Origin: Plantibacter sp. Leaf314
Lineage (GTDB): Bacteria; Actinomycetota; Actinomycetes; Actinomycetales; Microbacteriaceae
Length of the DNA stretch: 64,000 bases
Direction of reading: 5' to 3'
Assembly (NCBI RefSeq): GCF_001423185.1
Contig: NZ_LMOB01000001.1
Location: 947,437-1,011,436, forward strand
Position 1 is the first letter of the stretch. The number at the start of each line of letters is the position of its first letter. Under the pieces are notes generated by a model. It did no database searches. It had not been told where the DNA came from and was given only the letters and a program-made list of their open reading frames with translations. Positions 17,633 to 27,625 of the stretch are shown piece after piece. Both the position numbers and the translations under genes were made by a program.

Positions 17633-18214
17633 GTGCCACTGGATTTCACCGCCATCGACTTCGAGACCGCGAACTCGTCATCCGCCTCCGCCTGCAGCGT
17701 GGGCCTCGTCCGCGTGCGGGACGGCATCGTCGTCGACCGCGCGGGCTGGCTCATCCGGCCCCCGGCCGGACACGACGCATTCCTCGAGTGGAACACCCGC
17801 ATCCACGGCATCGTCGCGAGCGACGTCCTCGGAGCAGCGGGGTGGGCCGAGCAACTCGACGCGCTCCTCGACTTCGCGCAGGACGACGCGCTCGTCGCGC
17901 ACAATGCCGGCTTCGACATGGGCGTGATCCGCGGCGGATGCGCGGCGACCGGGCTCGACTGCCCCGAGCTCAGCTACCTCTGCAGCCTCAACGTGGCCCG
18001 CAAGACCTACCAGCTCGACTCCTACCGGCTCCCCGTCGCGGCCCTCGCCGCCGGGTTCGACGACTTCCAGCACCACGACGCCACGGGCGACGCCGAGGCC
18101 TCCGCACACATCATCATCCACGCCGCCGCCCGCCACGGTGCCTCCTCCATCGCCGAACTCGCCCAGCTCACGAGCGTGAAGATCGGGCGGATCGGCACGG
18201 CCGTCGCCGCCTGA
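17633..18214 (+). CDS. DEDDh 3'-5' exonuclease (DnaQ-like)
   Basis: 193 residues from GTG 17633. RNase T/DnaQ superfamily motifs are all present: Exo I IDFETAN near residue 8, Exo II HNAGFDMGV near 87 and Exo III HHDATGDAEA near 149-158, with the histidine of the DEDDh subtype. The protein is a stand-alone exonuclease domain with a short C-terminal helix and no polymerase or BRCT part. It is close to the small exonucleases annotated as 3'-5' exonuclease in actinobacteria, probably used in DNA repair or RNA trimming. It is followed after 58 bases by rmuC. Confidence 0.88.
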   Translation: MPLDFTAIDFETANSSSASACSVGLVRVRDGIVVDRAGWLIRPPAGHDAFLEWNTRIHGIVASDVLGAAGWAEQLDALLDFAQDDALVAHNAGFDMGVIRGGCAATGLDCPELSYLCSLNVARKTYQLDSYRLPVAALAAGFDDFQHHDATGDAEASAHIIIHAAARHGASSIAELAQLTSVKIGRIGTAVAA

Positions 18215-18272
18215 CGGTCCGGCCGCCGCGCGGCCTCCGATCGATGTCGGCGGCCCACGACACACTGAGGAC

Positions 18273-19670
18273 ATGGACAGCGCACTCGCCCTCGGGATCG
18301 GCCTCCTCATCGGACTCGTCATCGGCGCGGCCGTCATGGTGATCCTGCTGCAACGCCGGAACGGCGGAGCGACGATCGACCCCGCGCTCCTGGAGGCGAG
18401 ACACGCCGCCCAGCTGGCCGACGTCCGTGGTCAGCAGGCCCAGCTCCTCGCCGAGTCCTCGGCGCAAGAGGCCGACATCCGGGCCGCCCTCCGCGCCGAG
18501 CTGGCCGCGCTCGACGCCACGGCCGACGGACTCGGGCGCGAACTGCAGACCCAGCGCGAGCAGTACCGCGAACTCCTCGAACGCCAACGCGCGGATGCCG
18601 AGCGACGCTCGCAGCAGGAGCACGAGGAGAGCCAGGTCCTCCAGGCCCTCGCCCCCGTCCAGCACAGCCTCGAACACATGCAGGCGAAGGTCGCAGAACT
18701 CGAACAGCAGCGCAGCCGCCAGCACGGCGAACTCGCCCAGCAGCTGAAGACGGCCTCCGAGTCGGAGGAACGACTGCGCTCGACGACGGAGTCGCTCGCC
18801 TCAGCGCTCCGCAACAACGCGACCCGTGGCGTCTGGGGCGAGACCCAGCTCCGGAACGTCGTGGAGGCGGCCGGGCTCACCCAGCGCGTCGACTTCGACC
18901 TCCAGTCGAGCATCACCTCCGACAACGGCACTGGCCGACCCGACATGGTCGTGCGCCTCCCCGGCGGTAAGTCCATCGCCGTGGACGCGAAGGTCCCGTT
19001 CGCGCAGTACCTCGAAGCCAGCACCATCCCGGTGACGGCGACGGGCGAGGAGGCCGCTCGACGCACAGCGCTCCTCGCGCAGCACGTGAAGGCGGTGCGG
19101 TCGCACGTCGACGCGCTGTCCGCCAAGGGGTACTGGCGCGGTCTCGAGTCGAGCCCGGAGTTCGTCATCTGCTTCATCCCGAGCGAGTCACTCCTCGCGG
19201 CCGCCCTCGAGGCCGACGCGAGTCTGCTCGACTACGCCTTCGGCAAGCGGGTGGCGCTCGCCTCCCCCGTCAACCTCTGGGCGGTGCTCAAGACGGTCGC
19301 GTTCACCTGGCAGCAGGACGTCCTCACGGAGGACGCCAAGCGGCTGTTCGATCTCGGCAAGGAGCTCTACCAGCGGTTGTCCACGCTGTCGGACCACGCC
19401 GACCGCCTGCGCCGTTCCATCGAGAGCACCGTCACGAACTACAACCAGTTCGCGTCCTCGTTCGAGACCCGGGTGCTCGTCACGGCCCGCAAGCTCGACG
19501 CCCTCGACGAGGCCACGGTCATCGGGCAGGTGAGCCAGAGCGACGCGTCGCCGAAACGCCTCACCGCACCGGAGGCACAGCCGGCACCTGAAGCACAATC
19601 GTCACCCGAGCCGTCGCCCCCGGAACCGAGCGAGCTCGAGGCGCGCCTGGCCCACCGGCTGCAGGACTGA
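18273..19670 (+). CDS. rmuC: DNA recombination protein RmuC
   Basis: 465 residues. An N-terminal membrane helix (LALGIGLLIGLVIGAAVMVI, residues 5-24) is followed by a coiled coil (about 35-170) and the RmuC nuclease-like domain (about 175-400) with RGVWGETQLRNVVEAAGL, GRPDMVVRLPGGKSIAVDAK, FVICFIPSESLL and LASPVNLWAVLKTVAFTWQQ. RmuC limits recombination at inverted repeats in E. coli. The C-terminal about 50 residues are a Pro/Glu/Ser-rich tail. It converges with glpX over a strong bidirectional hairpin. Confidence 0.93.
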   Translation: MDSALALGIGLLIGLVIGAAVMVILLQRRNGGATIDPALLEARHAAQLADVRGQQAQLLAESSAQEADIRAALRAELAALDATADGLGRELQTQREQYRELLERQRADAERRSQQEHEESQVLQALAPVQHSLEHMQAKVAELEQQRSRQHGELAQQLKTASESEERLRSTTESLASALRNNATRGVWGETQLRNVVEAAGLTQRVDFDLQSSITSDNGTGRPDMVVRLPGGKSIAVDAKVPFAQYLEASTIPVTATGEEAARRTALLAQHVKAVRSHVDALSAKGYWRGLESSPEFVICFIPSESLLAAALEADASLLDYAFGKRVALASPVNLWAVLKTVAFTWQQDVLTEDAKRLFDLGKELYQRLSTLSDHADRLRRSIESTVTNYNQFASSFETRVLVTARKLDALDEATVIGQVSQSDASPKRLTAPEAQPAPEAQSSPEPSPPEPSELEARLAHRLQD

Positions 19671-19690
19671 CCACGCCTGCCCCGAACGAC

Positions 19691-19730
19691 GAAGCGCCCG
19701 GCCCCACCGAGAGGAGGGACCGGGCGCTTC
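19691..19730. terminator. Bidirectional terminator hairpin between rmuC and glpX
   Basis: GAAGCGCCCGG (19691-19701) pairs perfectly with CCGGGCGCTTC (19720-19730), an 11-bp stem between converging genes. Confidence 0.7.
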
Positions 19731-19748
19731 ACGCTGGACGAGGAGCGG

Positions 19749-20747
19749 CTAGAGCCACTTCGCCGCGAGGTGGTCGGCCTCGACGCGGCGGATGGTGCCG
19801 GAGCGCGACCGCAGGACGAGGCTCTCCGTGCGGATGATCGGGCCCTTACGCTGGACGCCGTCGACGAGCTCACCGTGGGTGACGCCCGTCGCGACGAAGT
19901 AGGTGTTGTCGCCACGGACGAGGTCGTTCGCCCCGAGGACGCGATCGAGGTCGTGACCGGCCGCGATGGCGCGCTCGCGCTCCGCGTCGTCCTTCGGCAT
20001 GAGCTTGCCCTGGATGAGCCCGCCGAGCGCCTTCACGGCACACGCCGTGATGATGCCCTCTGGGGTGCCGCCGATACCGACGCACATGTCGATGCGCGAG
20101 TCGTACCGTGCGGCGTTGATGCCGCCCGCGACGTCGCCGTCGAGGAGGAGACGCGTCCCGGCGCCGGCGGCCCGGATCTCCTCGATGAGCTCCGCGTGAC
20201 GCGGCCGGTCGAGGACGGCGACACGGATGTCCTCGGGCTGCTTGCCCTTGGCCTTGGCGAGCTCACGGATGTTGTCGCCGATGGACTGGCTGATGTCGAC
20301 GACGCCGATGCCGTCGGAACCCGTGACGATCTTGTCCATGTAGAACACGGCCGAGGGGTCGAACATGCTGCCGCGGTCGGACACCGCGATGACCGAGAGC
20401 GCGTTCTGACGTCCGGCAGCTGTGAGGCTCGTCCCGTCGATCGGGTCGACCGCGATGTCGCAGGACGGGCCGCGACCATTGCCGACGTGTTCGCCGTTGA
20501 ACAGCATGGGCGCTTCGTCCTTCTCGCCCTCACCGATCACGACCACGCCGTCGAAGTTGACGGTGCCGAGGAAGGCACGCATCGCGTCGACGGCGGCACC
20601 GTCGGCGGCGTTCTTGTCGCCGCGACCGATGAACGGCGCCGCACGGATGGCGGCCGCCTCCGTCGCTCGGACGAGCTCCATGGCGAGGTTGCGGTCGGGC
20701 TGCAGATAGTGGGAGCCGGTTTCAGGCTGGGTCACTGGATCCTCCAT
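19749..20747 (-). CDS. glpX: Class II fructose-1,6-bisphosphatase
   Basis: 332-residue GlpX phosphatase, the main gluconeogenic FBPase of actinobacteria. It dephosphorylates fructose-1,6-bisphosphate. Metal and substrate motifs are GRGDKNAADGAAVDAMR, GEGEKDEAPML, VDPIDGTSLTA and GIGGTPEGI. Length and motif set are complete. It lies 50 bases downstream of a second GlpX-like gene in the same direction, opposite to the aldolase gene fbaA that makes the same metabolite. The start is ATG 20747. Confidence 0.95.
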   Translation of the reverse strand: MEDPVTQPETGSHYLQPDRNLAMELVRATEAAAIRAAPFIGRGDKNAADGAAVDAMRAFLGTVNFDGVVVIGEGEKDEAPMLFNGEHVGNGRGPSCDIAVDPIDGTSLTAAGRQNALSVIAVSDRGSMFDPSAVFYMDKIVTGSDGIGVVDISQSIGDNIRELAKAKGKQPEDIRVAVLDRPRHAELIEEIRAAGAGTRLLLDGDVAGGINAARYDSRIDMCVGIGGTPEGIITACAVKALGGLIQGKLMPKDDAERERAIAAGHDLDRVLGANDLVRGDNTYFVATGVTHGELVDGVQRKGPIIRTESLVLRSRSGTIRRVEADHLAAKWL

Positions 20748-20797
20748 GGATCGCTCGCCTCGTGGGACACGACGCTTCGGTGGATGAGGGTTTCAGC

Positions 20798-21793
20798 CTA
20801 GCGAACAGGGCTGGGAAGGCCTCGGGGCGTGTCGGGATCGAGGCGCTTCCGTGACCTCGTGAGCGGGCTGCCCGGTCCGACGACGACCGACTCCACCGTG
20901 ACACCACCGTCCGCGTCGAGGCTCACCCCGGCGAGTTCGGCCCCGGCGGCGAGCGCCGTCGAGGTGACGGCGCTGAGGAGCAACCACGCGTCAGCGGTGC
21001 AGAGTTCGTCGAGCGGCACCTCGCGGGCGAGGTCGACGCCGACCTCGACGAGTCGCGTGTGTTCCGAGGGCGACTGAGGAGCGAACCGCGCCGTCATCCA
21101 GCCACCGAGCGCTCGCACCGCGGCGGCCGTCAGGATGCCTTCGGGGGCTCCGCCGATCCCGAGGAGCAGGTCGAGGTCGCCGTCGGCCGCCGCGGCGCGG
21201 AGCGACAGCGCGACGTCGCCGTCCGCGAAACCGACCAGCTCGGCCCCGGCGGCGCGCACGGCCTGCGCGGTCGCGGCGTTCCGCGGACGGTCCTGGACGG
21301 CGACCCGCAGGGTCGAGACCGGGCGACCGAGGCTGGTGGCGAGCCGGTCGAGCGTCACCGCGACGGGGTCCGCGAGGGACAGCCCTCGACCCGCGTCCGC
21401 CGCGACGAGCTTCTCGAGGTAGTAGGCCGGTCCGATGTCGAACATGGCGCCGCGCGGGGCGACCGCGATGACGGCGACGGAGTCAGGCCTGCCGGTGGCC
21501 GCGAGCTTCGTGCCGTCCACCGGGTCGACGGCGAGGTCGATCGCGGGGCCGACACCGGTCCCGAACCGCTCGCCCACGAAGAGCATGGGCGCCTGGTCCT
21601 TCTCGCCCTCCCCCACCACGACGCGGCCGTCGACGGCCAACGGTTCGAGTGCCCGACGAAGCGCGTCGACGGCCACCCCGTCGATCCGCATGCCGTCGCC
21701 GCCACCCACGAGACCCGCGACCGCGACCGCCGCCGCCCTTGTCGCATCGAGGAAGCCGTCGAGGAGGTCGGTGTCCGGAGTGCGCTCGGTCAT
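20798..21793 (-). CDS. Second GlpX-type phosphatase paralog
   Basis: 331 residues, same fold and length as the neighbouring GlpX but clearly diverged. The active-site set is preserved: GGGDGMRIDGVAVDALR, GEGEKDQAPML, VDPVDGTKLA and GIGGAPEGI. It differs by an alanine-rich composition and by a different C-terminus (SRKRLDPDTPRGLPSPVR). It could be a second FBPase or an inositol/sedoheptulose phosphatase of the same superfamily. It starts 76 bases from the divergent fbaA gene and probably shares a regulatory region with it. Confidence 0.85.
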   Translation of the reverse strand: MTERTPDTDLLDGFLDATRAAAVAVAGLVGGGDGMRIDGVAVDALRRALEPLAVDGRVVVGEGEKDQAPMLFVGERFGTGVGPAIDLAVDPVDGTKLAATGRPDSVAVIAVAPRGAMFDIGPAYYLEKLVAADAGRGLSLADPVAVTLDRLATSLGRPVSTLRVAVQDRPRNAATAQAVRAAGAELVGFADGDVALSLRAAAADGDLDLLLGIGGAPEGILTAAAVRALGGWMTARFAPQSPSEHTRLVEVGVDLAREVPLDELCTADAWLLLSAVTSTALAAGAELAGVSLDADGGVTVESVVVGPGSPLTRSRKRLDPDTPRGLPSPVR

Positions 21794-21869
21794 GTCCTCA
21801 TCGTGCCCTATGCCGCGCGGCCCGATTCACTAGACTTCTAGGCGAATCGTCCCCACGCAAGGAGAAGAC

Positions 21870-22895
<1,026 letters not shown>

Positions 22896-22909
22896 CAGTC
22901 GCACCACGA

Positions 22910-22941
22910 GAACGGGCCCGGCATCGCTGCCGGGCCCGTTC
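22910..22941. terminator. Strong hairpin terminator after fbaA (bidirectional)
   Basis: GAACGGGCCCGGCA and TGCCGGGCCCGTTC make a perfect 14-bp stem with a 4-base loop, followed by TTCGTGTGG. It also lies at the 3' end of the converging membrane-protein gene at 22958. Confidence 0.8.
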
Positions 22942-22957
22942 TTCGTGTGGTGCGCGA

Positions 22958-23560
22958 CTACGGCTGCTGCGAGCGGACGTACTCCATGAACGCGGGGTCG
23001 GCGCCCATGGCGATGGCCAGGCAGATCACCACGACGATGTTCGCGGCGACGCCGGCGACGAGCGGGATCCAGAACGTCAGTCGTCCGGCGCGCAGCGAGC
23101 GCCCGGAGAGGATGATCGCTCCGACCCACAGGGCGATCTGGAGGCCGAGCGCCAAGACGCCCATGGCACTCGCCAGGCCGTCGGACGAGTAGCCGGAGAC
23201 ACCCATCTGCACGAGCGCCGGGCGGATGAGACCGGGGAGGTCCAGCAGCCCCGGCATCATCACGATGAGGCTGACGAGGCCGAGACCGAGCAGGATCGAC
23301 GTCGCGAGTCGGTCGCCGGTCACCGGTCGTCGAGGGGTCCGTCCGGTGGATGGAGCCGGAGCCGTCACCGGGGCCGCGTCGGTCGTGTGACGGGTCTGTT
23401 CACGCAGGGTCGGCTGCGCCGGCCCGTGATCCGCCGGGACGACGGGTGCCACACCGAGCTCTTCGGCTCGCTGGGCGTCGATCGGCTCGGCGATGCTCGC
23501 GCGTTGTTCCTCGGGAGTCGCGTACTCGCCGAACTGCGGACGGGGGCGGGGTTCGCTCAT
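22958..23560 (-). CDS. Four-helix membrane protein, DUF6264-like
   Basis: 200 residues. The cytoplasmic N-terminal about 85 residues are polar and Pro/Glu-rich ([16 protein letters not shown]). Four transmembrane helices follow (about 87-110, 125-150, 130-155 region and 165-190), ending in [10 protein letters not shown]. The [10 protein letters not shown] start is typical of a family of small actinobacterial membrane proteins encoded next to ispH/xseA (DUF6264-like, my recollection). The start overlaps the ispH stop by four bases, so it is cotranscribed with ispH. Function is unknown. Confidence 0.7.
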   Translation of the reverse strand: MSEPRPRPQFGEYATPEEQRASIAEPIDAQRAEELGVAPVVPADHGPAQPTLREQTRHTTDAAPVTAPAPSTGRTPRRPVTGDRLATSILLGLGLVSLIVMMPGLLDLPGLIRPALVQMGVSGYSSDGLASAMGVLALGLQIALWVGAIILSGRSLRAGRLTFWIPLVAGVAANIVVVICLAIAMGADPAFMEYVRSQQP

Positions 23561-24627
23561 GTTCTGCGCCCTCCCAGGGCGCGCGGATCGGTCGTGCCCG
23601 CAAGGTCTTTGCGGAGCTCCTTCGGCAGGGAGAACATGAGGTCCTCCTCGGCCGTCTTGACTTCCTGCACGGTGCCGTAGCCGGCGCCCGCGAGCTCTTC
23701 GAGCACTTCGTCCACGAGGACCTCCGGCACGGAGGCACCGCTCGTCACGCCGACCGTGCCGACGCCTTCGAGCCAGGCCTGCTGGATCTCGTGCGCGTAG
23801 TCGACGCGGTAGGCGGCCTTCGCGCCGTACTCGAGCGCCACCTCGACGAGGCGGACCGAGTTCGAGGAGTTCGCCGATCCCACCACGATCACGAGGTCGG
23901 CGTCCTGCGCGACCTTCTTGATCGCCACCTGGCGGTTCTGGGTCGCGTAGCAGATGTCGTCGCTCGGCGGATCCTGGAGCTTCGGGAAGCGCTCACGCAG
24001 GCGTCGGACCGTCTCCATGGTCTCGTCCACCGACAGCGTCGTCTGCGACAACCAGACGACCTTCTCGGGGTCGGCGACGACGAGTCCGTCCACGGCCTCC
24101 GGGCTGGTCACGAGGGTGACGTGGTCGGGTGCCTCGCCGGCGGTGCCCTCGACCTCTTCGTGCCCCTCGTGTCCGATGAGCAGGATCTCGTAGTCGTCGC
24201 GAGCGAAGCGCACGGCCTCCCGGTGCACCTTGGTGACGAGCGGGCAGGTCGCGTCGATCGCGAGCAGGCCGCGCTCGGCTGCGGCGTCGACGACGGCGGG
24301 CGAGACCCCGTGCGCGCTGAACACGATGTGCGCACCGGAGGGGACCTCGTCGACCTCCTCGACGAAGACCGCACCCTGGGCCTCGAGCTGATCGACGACG
24401 TGGACGTTGTGGACGATCTGCTTCCGGACGTACACGGGCGCACCGTAGTGCTCGAGCGCCTTCTCGACGGCGATCACGGCTCGGTCGACACCCGCGCAGT
24501 AGCCGCGCGGGGCGGCGAGCAGCACGCGCTTCTCACCGGCGACCGGGAGGTCGACGAGGCGTCCGGCGACGCGTCGGAGCCTCGGCATGCCGAGGCCGAT
24601 GGCTGGGGCGTCGCGGAGATCGGTCAC
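23557..24627 (-). CDS. ispH: 4-hydroxy-3-methylbut-2-enyl diphosphate reductase
   Basis: Last enzyme of the MEP isoprenoid pathway, forming IPP and DMAPP. It is a [4Fe-4S] protein of 356 residues. The cluster cysteines are visible in [23 protein letters not shown] and [11 protein letters not shown] (the last cysteine position is nearby in the family). Substrate motifs include [22 protein letters not shown] and ICYATQNRQ. It is divergent from xseA, a common actinobacterial arrangement. The start is GTG 24627; an internal start near MPRLRRV (about residue 14) is also possible. Confidence 0.95.
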   Translation of the reverse strand: MTDLRDAPAIGLGMPRLRRVAGRLVDLPVAGEKRVLLAAPRGYCAGVDRAVIAVEKALEHYGAPVYVRKQIVHNVHVVDQLEAQGAVFVEEVDEVPSGAHIVFSAHGVSPAVVDAAAERGLLAIDATCPLVTKVHREAVRFARDDYEILLIGHEGHEEVEGTAGEAPDHVTLVTSPEAVDGLVVADPEKVVWLSQTTLSVDETMETVRRLRERFPKLQDPPSDDICYATQNRQVAIKKVAQDADLVIVVGSANSSNSVRLVEVALEYGAKAAYRVDYAHEIQQAWLEGVGTVGVTSGASVPEVLVDEVLEELAGAGYGTVQEVKTAEEDLMFSLPKELRKDLAGTTDPRALGGRRT

Positions 24628-24722
24628 GAGTGGATTCTACGCGGCAGCGCTCGGGAGTCGGCCGTGAGCGGACCGCCGCCGCCCGGCCGCGTCCCGTCGG
24701 TGCCCGCGGCTAGGCTGGAGGG

Positions 24723-25982
24723 ATGAGCGATGCACCGGCCACGATGGAAGCCCCCTGGCCGGTCGCGCTCCTCGGAACGAAGCTCCGCGACTACATCGAC
24801 CGCCTCGGCACGGTCTGGGTCGAGGGCGAGCTGACCCAGTGGGGCGCCTCGGGCGGCAACGTCTACGGCAAGCTGAAGGACCTCGAGGTCGACGCGACCG
24901 TCGGCTTCACCATCTGGTCGTCCGTTCGGGCGAAGATCCCTGCCGACCTCAAGCAGGGCGACCACGTGGTCGCGCTCGTCAAGCCGAACTACTGGCTCAA
25001 GGGCGGCACCCTCACCATGCAGGTGATGGCGATGAAGCACGTCGGGATCGGCGACCTCCTCGAGCGCCTCGAGCGGCTGCGGCGTCAGCTCGCCGACGAA
25101 GGGCTCTTCGACGCGTCCCGGAAGCGCGCCCTCCCCTTCCTGCCGCAGTGCATCGGCCTCGTGACCGGCAAGGACTCCGACGCCGAGAAGGACGTCCTGC
25201 GGAACGCGGAGCTGCGCTGGCCGTCGGTCCGGTTCCGTGTCGTCCACGCCGCGGTCCAGGGCGACCGCACGCCGGGCGAGGTGGTGAGCGCCCTGCAGAC
25301 CCTCGACGCCGATCCAGAGGTCGACGTGATCATCGTCGCTCGCGGCGGCGGCGACTTCCAGAACCTCCTCGGCTTCAGCGACGAGCGGGTGGTCCGGGCG
25401 GCCGCCGCGTGCAGCACCCCGCTCGTGAGTGCGATCGGCCACGAGGCCGACCGCCCCCTGCTCGACGACGTGGCCGACCTCCGGGCCTCCACGCCCACGG
25501 ACGCCGCCAAACGGGTCGTCCCCGACGTCGCGGAGGAGTTCGCCCGAGTGCAGCAGGCACGCACCAGGCTCTCGTCCCGCGTGACGTCGATGATCGGTCA
25601 CGAGATCGACCGACTCGCCACCCTCCGGACGCGTCCAGCCCTCGCCGACCCGTCGTGGATCGTCGACTCCCGAGCCGACGAGCTCACCCGCACCGTCGCG
25701 CGCGGCGCGGAGCTGGTCGACCGCGCCGTCGAGCGCGCCCAGCGGGAGGTCACGGAGCTCCGCGCCCACCTCCGCGCCCTGTCGCCGCAGCGGACGCTCG
25801 ATCGCGGGTACGCCATCGTCCAGCGGGCCGACCCGCAGGGGGACGTGCCCGGCGGCGCGGTCATCCGTGCCGACGGCGACGCCCCGGCGGGCACCGAACT
25901 CCTCATCACCCTCGCCTCCGGCGCGATCGGCGCCGCCAGCACCGGCCCGGCCACGGCTGCCGTCGTGACCGACGACGAATAG
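24723..25982 (+). CDS. xseA: Exodeoxyribonuclease VII large subunit
   Basis: 419 residues. An N-terminal OB fold (about 15-110, VWVEGELTQWGASGGNVYGKLKD) is followed by the catalytic region with CIGLVTGKDSDAEKDVL, VIIVARGGGDFQNLLGFSDE, PLVSAIGHEADRPLLDDVAD and ASTPTDAAKRVVPD. The C-terminal part is coiled-coil, ending in SPQRTLDRGYAIVQ. It degrades single-stranded DNA with XseB. AGGCTGGAGGG precedes the start. It is first in a + strand operon with xseB nine bases downstream. Confidence 0.96.
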   Translation: MSDAPATMEAPWPVALLGTKLRDYIDRLGTVWVEGELTQWGASGGNVYGKLKDLEVDATVGFTIWSSVRAKIPADLKQGDHVVALVKPNYWLKGGTLTMQVMAMKHVGIGDLLERLERLRRQLADEGLFDASRKRALPFLPQCIGLVTGKDSDAEKDVLRNAELRWPSVRFRVVHAAVQGDRTPGEVVSALQTLDADPEVDVIIVARGGGDFQNLLGFSDERVVRAAAACSTPLVSAIGHEADRPLLDDVADLRASTPTDAAKRVVPDVAEEFARVQQARTRLSSRVTSMIGHEIDRLATLRTRPALADPSWIVDSRADELTRTVARGAELVDRAVERAQREVTELRAHLRALSPQRTLDRGYAIVQRADPQGDVPGGAVIRADGDAPAGTELLITLASGAIGAASTGPATAAVVTDDE

Positions 25983-25991
25983 GATGGAAGC

Positions 25992-26228
25992 ATGCCAACC
26001 CCCTCCGATGTCCAGGAGCTCAGCTATGAGCAGGCACGCGACGAACTCGTGCGTGTCGTGTCCGAGCTGGAACAGGGCTCGGCCTCGCTCGAGGACTCCC
26101 TCCGGCTCTGGGAACGCGGCGAACAGCTCGCCCAACGCTGCGAGGAATGGTTGATCGGCGCGAAGGCCCGGCTGGACGCCGCCCGCGCGGCACAGCTCGG
26201 ATCCGCACCGACGGACGCGCCACGGTGA
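25992..26228 (+). CDS. xseB: Exodeoxyribonuclease VII small subunit
   Basis: 78 residues, the normal length for XseB. Signature: [20 protein letters not shown] followed by [19 protein letters not shown]. It is a helical regulatory subunit of ExoVII. Directly after xseA; its stop overlaps the next gene start (GTGA). Confidence 0.95.
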   Translation: MPTPSDVQELSYEQARDELVRVVSELEQGSASLEDSLRLWERGEQLAQRCEEWLIGAKARLDAARAAQLGSAPTDAPR

Positions 26229-26920
26229 AGGACACCAAGCCCCCTCGCGTCGTGGCCGAGCTCGGCCGCCCGGAGACGCCGCAGGAGACCGCCGACCGCA
26301 AGGCCGAGAACTCCCGGCTCTACCGATCCCGCAAGACCGTCAACAACCTCGTCCTCTCGCTCCTGGCCACGGTCGGGCTCGTCGTCGTGATCGTGCTCGC
26401 CGTCCCCCGCGGTGAAGCACCGGAGCGTCCGACCGTCGACTACGCGCAGCTCGCCGGCCAGGCACAGCCCGACCTCCCGGTCCCGCTGCTCACGCCGGAA
26501 CTCGGCGACGAGTGGGGCAGCAACTACGCGGAGGTGCGCACCGGCAGCTCGCCCGTCGCCGGCACCCCCGACATCCGCTCCTGGAACGTCGGCCTGATCT
26601 CCCCCGACGACGAGTTCGTCGGCCTCGTGCAGGGCGTCGACGCGAACGACACCTGGCTGGTGGCCGAACTGGACGACGCCCGCCCGACCGGCACCGTCAC
26701 GATCGACGGCGTCGACTGGGTCGAATACGCGAACGGCAGCGGTGCCGAGGACGGCAACGTCGGCTACGCCCTCTCGACCGTCGCCGGGCGCAGCACCATC
26801 GCCGTGTTCGGCACCGCGAAGCCCGAGTACGTCCTCGACGTCGCACGCTCCGTGCGCGCCGGGGTCACCGCCAACCTCGACGCCCCATCGGGCGCCCCTG
26901 CAGAAACGGACTCAGAATGA
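26225..26920 (+). CDS. Membrane-anchored DUF4245 protein
   Basis: 231 residues from GTG 26225, overlapping the xseB stop. A cytoplasmic N-terminus (about 45 residues) is followed by one transmembrane helix ([20 protein letters not shown]), then an extracytoplasmic domain of about 165 residues ([52 protein letters not shown]). The layout and position after xseB match DUF4245 of actinobacteria. The function is not known, but the location suggests a conserved cell-envelope housekeeping protein. The carbonic anhydrase start overlaps its stop (ATGA). Confidence 0.85.
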   Translation: MKDTKPPRVVAELGRPETPQETADRKAENSRLYRSRKTVNNLVLSLLATVGLVVVIVLAVPRGEAPERPTVDYAQLAGQAQPDLPVPLLTPELGDEWGSNYAEVRTGSSPVAGTPDIRSWNVGLISPDDEFVGLVQGVDANDTWLVAELDDARPTGTVTIDGVDWVEYANGSGAEDGNVGYALSTVAGRSTIAVFGTAKPEYVLDVARSVRAGVTANLDAPSGAPAETDSE

Positions 26921-27558
26921 CCCAGAAGCGCCCCGGTGCCGTCTGGCGCGAGATGCAGCGCGGCAACGCGCGGTTCGTCGCCGGACAGCCAGCCCACCCC
27001 CGCCAGGACGTCGAGCGTCGAGCGACCCTCGCGCACTCGCAGGCTCCGGAGGCCGTCATCTTCGGGTGCTCGGACTCCCGTCTCGCTGCTGAGATCATCT
27101 TCGACAAGGGCCTCGGCGACCTCTTCGTGGTCCGCAACGCCGGCCAGATCGTCTCCGACTCGGTGCTCGGCACCCTCGAGTACGCGGTCGGCGTCCTGGA
27201 GGTCCCGCTCATCCTCGTGCTGGCTCACGACGAGTGCGGTGCGGTCCGTGCGGCGATCGACTCGCAGATCGAGGACGCCGTCCCGCTGCCGCCCTACATC
27301 GACCAGCTGATCCAGCAGATCGTCCCCGCCGTGAGTGCGGTCGCCGGCCCGGCGCCGATCGACGCCGCCTCGGTCGACACCTCCGAAGTCGGACGACGCC
27401 ACCTCCGCCGTACCGTCATGGAGGTCGTCTCACGCTCCGAGCTCATCAGCGACGCCGTGGCCGCCGGGACGGTCGCGATCATCGGCGCGAACTACAAGCT
27501 CCTCGAGGGCACCGCCGTGGCCGACATCGTGATCGGCGACGTCACCGTCCCCGAATGA
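26917..27558 (+). CDS. Beta-class carbonic anhydrase
   Basis: 213 residues. The zinc-ligand motifs are complete: Cys51-x-Asp53-x-Arg55 in [11 protein letters not shown] and His104/Cys107 in [29 protein letters not shown] is also typical. It interconverts CO2 and bicarbonate in the cytoplasm. It is the fourth gene of the xseA-xseB-DUF4245 cluster, translated from an overlapping ATGA. fumC follows 68 bases later. Coupling of carbonic anhydrase with a TCA-cycle gene is compatible with bicarbonate supply, but this is inference. Confidence 0.94.
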   Translation: MTQKRPGAVWREMQRGNARFVAGQPAHPRQDVERRATLAHSQAPEAVIFGCSDSRLAAEIIFDKGLGDLFVVRNAGQIVSDSVLGTLEYAVGVLEVPLILVLAHDECGAVRAAIDSQIEDAVPLPPYIDQLIQQIVPAVSAVAGPAPIDAASVDTSEVGRRHLRRTVMEVVSRSELISDAVAAGTVAIIGANYKLLEGTAVADIVIGDVTVPE

Positions 27559-27625
27559 CCTCCACCGCGCCGGCCGACCGGTCGAGCGCAGCACCGACGC
27601 AATCGCACGAAGGAGAACGAACAGC

